This document shows, piece after piece, positions 61,763 through 64,000 of a stretch of 64,000 bases of DNA. The notes below the pieces were generated by a model, which searched no databases, was not told where the DNA came from, and worked only from the letters and a program-made list of their open reading frames with translations. The DNA lies in assembly GCF_910596095.1 (NCBI RefSeq), contig NC_056546.1, positions 26,500,925-26,564,924 of the forward strand, read 5' to 3'. The position numbers and the translations under genes were made by a program. Position 1 is the first letter of the stretch; every line of letters begins with the position of its first letter. The stretch comes from Thunnus maccoyii. Taxonomy: Eukaryota; Chordata; Actinopteri; Scombriformes; Scombridae.

Positions 61763-62040
61763 TTAAAGGAATAGTTCGACATTTTGGCTTGTTGGCTGTC
61801 TTGCTGAGAGTTAGATTAAAAGATAGACACCACTCTCATGTCTGTTTATCAGCTGTGGTGCTAAAGCCATGAAGCGATTAGCTTAGCTAGCTTAGCTTAG
61901 CTTAGCTTAGCTTAGCATAAGGACTGGAAGCAGGCTGAAACAGCTAGCCTGGCTCTGCTCAGAGTTAAAAAAATGCCTACCAACACCTCTTAAGCTAGTT
62001 AATTAACAGATTGTAACACTTTGTTCATTGTTTTAGAGCA
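61763..62040. mobile_element. Half copy of the TTCGACATTTTGG family
   Basis: Starts TTAAAGGAATAGTTCGACAT. Contains GAGAGTTAGAT, ACTCTCATGTCTG, AGCCTGGCTCTG and a pentameric (TTAGC)n expansion near 61888-61915. The inverted right end is missing. Confidence 0.6.
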
Positions 62041-62339
62041 AATATGCAGGCTAAAGACAAAAGGGTCTCAGGATAGAAGGTGTTGGACAGATTGATAAAC
62101 CCTCTTAGGCACATTTGTGATTAGTTTGGATCTAAATTAAATTGATTTGACTTCACAGGGCAGTTCAGCTGAGAGGAGCTGGTCCAGTGGTTTTTACATA
62201 ATGTTAATATGAAACCGCACATGTACAGACCTTCTTGAGTGTCTTGCTCAAAGGCACCTCAGCAGCAGTTGTAGTAGAGAGCCCAGAGAACATCGCTCAT
62301 TACCCTTCCACCTTTTACAAGACTAATCTAAATCTCTCA

Positions 62340-62485
62340 CCTCCTCCTCCTCTTCCTCCTCTTCCTTCCTGCCCCCCCCCCCCCCCCCCCCCCACCCCCC
62401 CACCCCCCCCACCCCAGCACCCCCCTCTTTCCCTCCTCCTCTTCTTCCCTCCCCCCTCCTCCTCCTCTCCCCCCCCCCATCCCAT
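62340..62485 (+). repeat. Pyrimidine tract with a run of 22 C
   Basis: CTCCTC units, then C at 62372-62393, then C-rich runs with single A interruptions. The proline-rich open frame across it is an artefact. Confidence 0.95.
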
Positions 62486-62579
62486 TCTTTGTCATCTCTT
62501 TGGGTGAATTCCCAGCTGACTCTGTTTGTCATGGCAACCAACCAGTCGTGGTGACTGGGCCTGCAGCTCACACTTCCTG

Positions 62580-62662
62580 TGTGTGTGGTTGTGTGTGTGT
62601 GTGTGTGAGGAGACGCATGCGCCGTGTGTCTGTGTGTGTGTATGTGTGTGTGTGTGTGTGCA
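62580..62662 (+). repeat. (GT)n microsatellites
   Basis: Two GT runs separated by a GAGGAGACGCATGCG linker. Confidence 0.9.
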
Positions 62663-62730
62663 GACAGCGACTGGCTGCATGAGCCTGTCAGCCTGGATCA
62701 GACTCAAACACACTGCAGCGATGCCTGTTT

Positions 62731-62732
62731 TT

Positions 62733-62781
<49 letters not shown>
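62731..62781 (+). repeat. (CTTT)12 microsatellite
   Basis: About twelve CTTT units. Confidence 0.95.
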
Positions 62782-62799
62782 TTTTTCTCTCTCTGTCTT

Positions 62800-63720
62800 T
62801 GCCTTAATGTTTGTCTTTGTTCTTTCTTCCTTTCTCTGTAGTAACAGTGACACTATCAGGTAGTTTGATTAGTAAACTGTTGGAATATGTTTTTTTAGGT
62901 ACTGTGGCTTCATCATCGTGCATTTTTTTTCTCTTTCTCCTCTTCCACTGTATATCTCCCACCCCCCCATCCTCAACCCTGCCCCACCCCCCCACTAAGT
63001 AACTCAATGTGCTATTCTAATATGGCAGGAGGAGGGTGGAGGGGGTTTGGCTTTAAATCTGGCCTATGATCCTGTGGTACAGCAGGGAACGCTGCTATTA
63101 CATAACTTTGAGTGTGTGTGCAGGGCTACAGTATGCAGCGGTGAGGCTCCCATTGCAGCTGCTCTTGGTTTCAATGTATGTTTTTTTTAAATCCCCTGTT
63201 GCAGTAAGCTTGTTGCTTTTAAGCAGCTTCTTGAATTACCACATTTAAGCTTCTGGGTTTCAGCCGGCAAACTTCACTGCTGAATATGTCGGTGCTTCAG
63301 TGAGCTGAGATGTGGTTTGACGGCGATAATCAAATTCTGAGATTTTGTAGTACCACTGGACTTAAATGAAAGGCCAGGCGTGAAATTTTCTGGGAATGTC
63401 AAAATTATTTGAGGTGTATTCCAGACAGGAAGGAAGAACAGTTTGTCAAGGAAGTGCTCTGAATTAGTTACAGGAAGCCATTAAAAAGACCAATGGCGGG
63501 GAAACCCTGTATTTAAAACAGGTTAAGTTATTAAGAAAGATTTGTTTTTAATATGTTATTCAAAATGTGCTGATTTGAATTTTCACAAAGTTCCCTCTAC
63601 TGTTTTCTAGCATCCTTAATGTTTTCCCCTGGACTAAGAGGGACTGGCCCAAAAGGGTGTACTACCATGACAACTCAGTGTAAAATAGCCAAAACCAGGA
63701 CTATATTATTCATTTCTGAT
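62800..63720. other. No supported gene
   Basis: C-rich patch near 62960-62995, otherwise unremarkable. Confidence 0.4.
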
Positions 63721-63724
63721 GATA

Positions 63725-64000
63725 TTAAAGCTGAAACGATAGTCCATTAATTAATCATTTGAACAGAAAATTGATCATCTTCACAATTGATTAATCGTTT
63801 TGAGTCATTTTTTAATCTTTTTAGTCTTTCACTGATTGTAGCGTCTTTTCTTTGTCTTATATGATAGTTAATTGAAAATATTTGTTTTTTGACCAAAATG
63901 GACCAAACAAGCAATTTGAATATGTCACTTTTGGCTCTGGTAAATTGTGAGGGGCATTTTTCAAAATTCTGACATTTATAGTCAAAAGGATTCATCCAAT
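63725..64000 (+). repeat. Dispersed teleost repeat, cut by window end
   Basis: AAAGCTGAAACGATAGTC, AGAAAATTGATCATC, TTGATTAATCGTTTTGAG, CTTTGTCTTATATGATAGTT and CAAGCAATTTGAA follow the order of a very common fish repeat. Related fragments lie at 58750-58995 and near 41838. Confidence 0.65.

Noticed and set aside
62235..62507. Proline-rich open frame
   Set aside because: It is the translation of a polypyrimidine tract with a C22 run.

Overview
The window is nuclear DNA of a ray-finned fish, most likely a percomorph teleost. The evidence is split genes with GT-AG introns, long CA/GT microsatellites, and many relics of repeat types familiar from teleosts: an L2-like LINE, an I/Nimb-like LINE, hAT MITEs, a Tc1/IS630-like transposon, a retroviral LTR with a proline-tRNA primer site, and several fold-back elements. 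The species cannot be told from the sequence alone. No bacterial-type systems, CRISPR arrays, rRNA genes or intact viral genes were seen.

Layout: 1-6.4 kb is intergenic and filled with repeat relics, including a broken LINE RNase H domain (minus strand, 2.1-2.5 kb), a tRNA-like SINE (about 5.0 kb) and an L2 LINE 3' end (5.6-6.1 kb). 6.4-14.5 kb holds pcgf6 on the plus strand: ten coding exons whose splice phases all join, giving 256 aa with a RING finger and a C-terminal RAWUL domain. 16.3-21.6 kb holds ina (alpha-internexin/gefiltin type neuronal intermediate filament) on the minus strand: five coding exons, 453 aa, one of them with a GC rather than GT donor. The two genes converge, with about 3 kb between their stop codons. 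Their neighbourhood and relative orientation match human INA-PCGF6 as I recall it, which supports both names.

21.6-64 kb holds no coding exon that I can support. It carries two CpG-richer, promoter-like stretches (about 26.8-27.7 kb and 53.65-53.9 kb, each followed by a good splice donor), an endogenous retrovirus relic on the minus strand (25.1-26.3 kb), a fold-back element of about 574 bp (35.6-36.2 kb), a Tc1/IS630-like relic with short inverted ends (51.0-52.7 kb), and many simple repeats, including a 22-base G run and a 22-base C run. By synteny the gene upstream of ina should be nt5c2, transcribed away from ina. The promoter-like stretches may be its 5' ends with a long first intron, but no NT5C2 protein sequence is visible here, so this is inference.

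Functionally, pcgf6 (a Polycomb PRC1.6 component) and ina (axonal cytoskeleton) are unrelated neighbours kept together by synteny. I found no convincing undescribed biological system. The most notable points are the unusual exon structure of ina, a large palindrome with E2F-like and CCAAT motifs just upstream of pcgf6, and a perfect paired AP-1 palindrome in the 26.9 kb promoter-like region.
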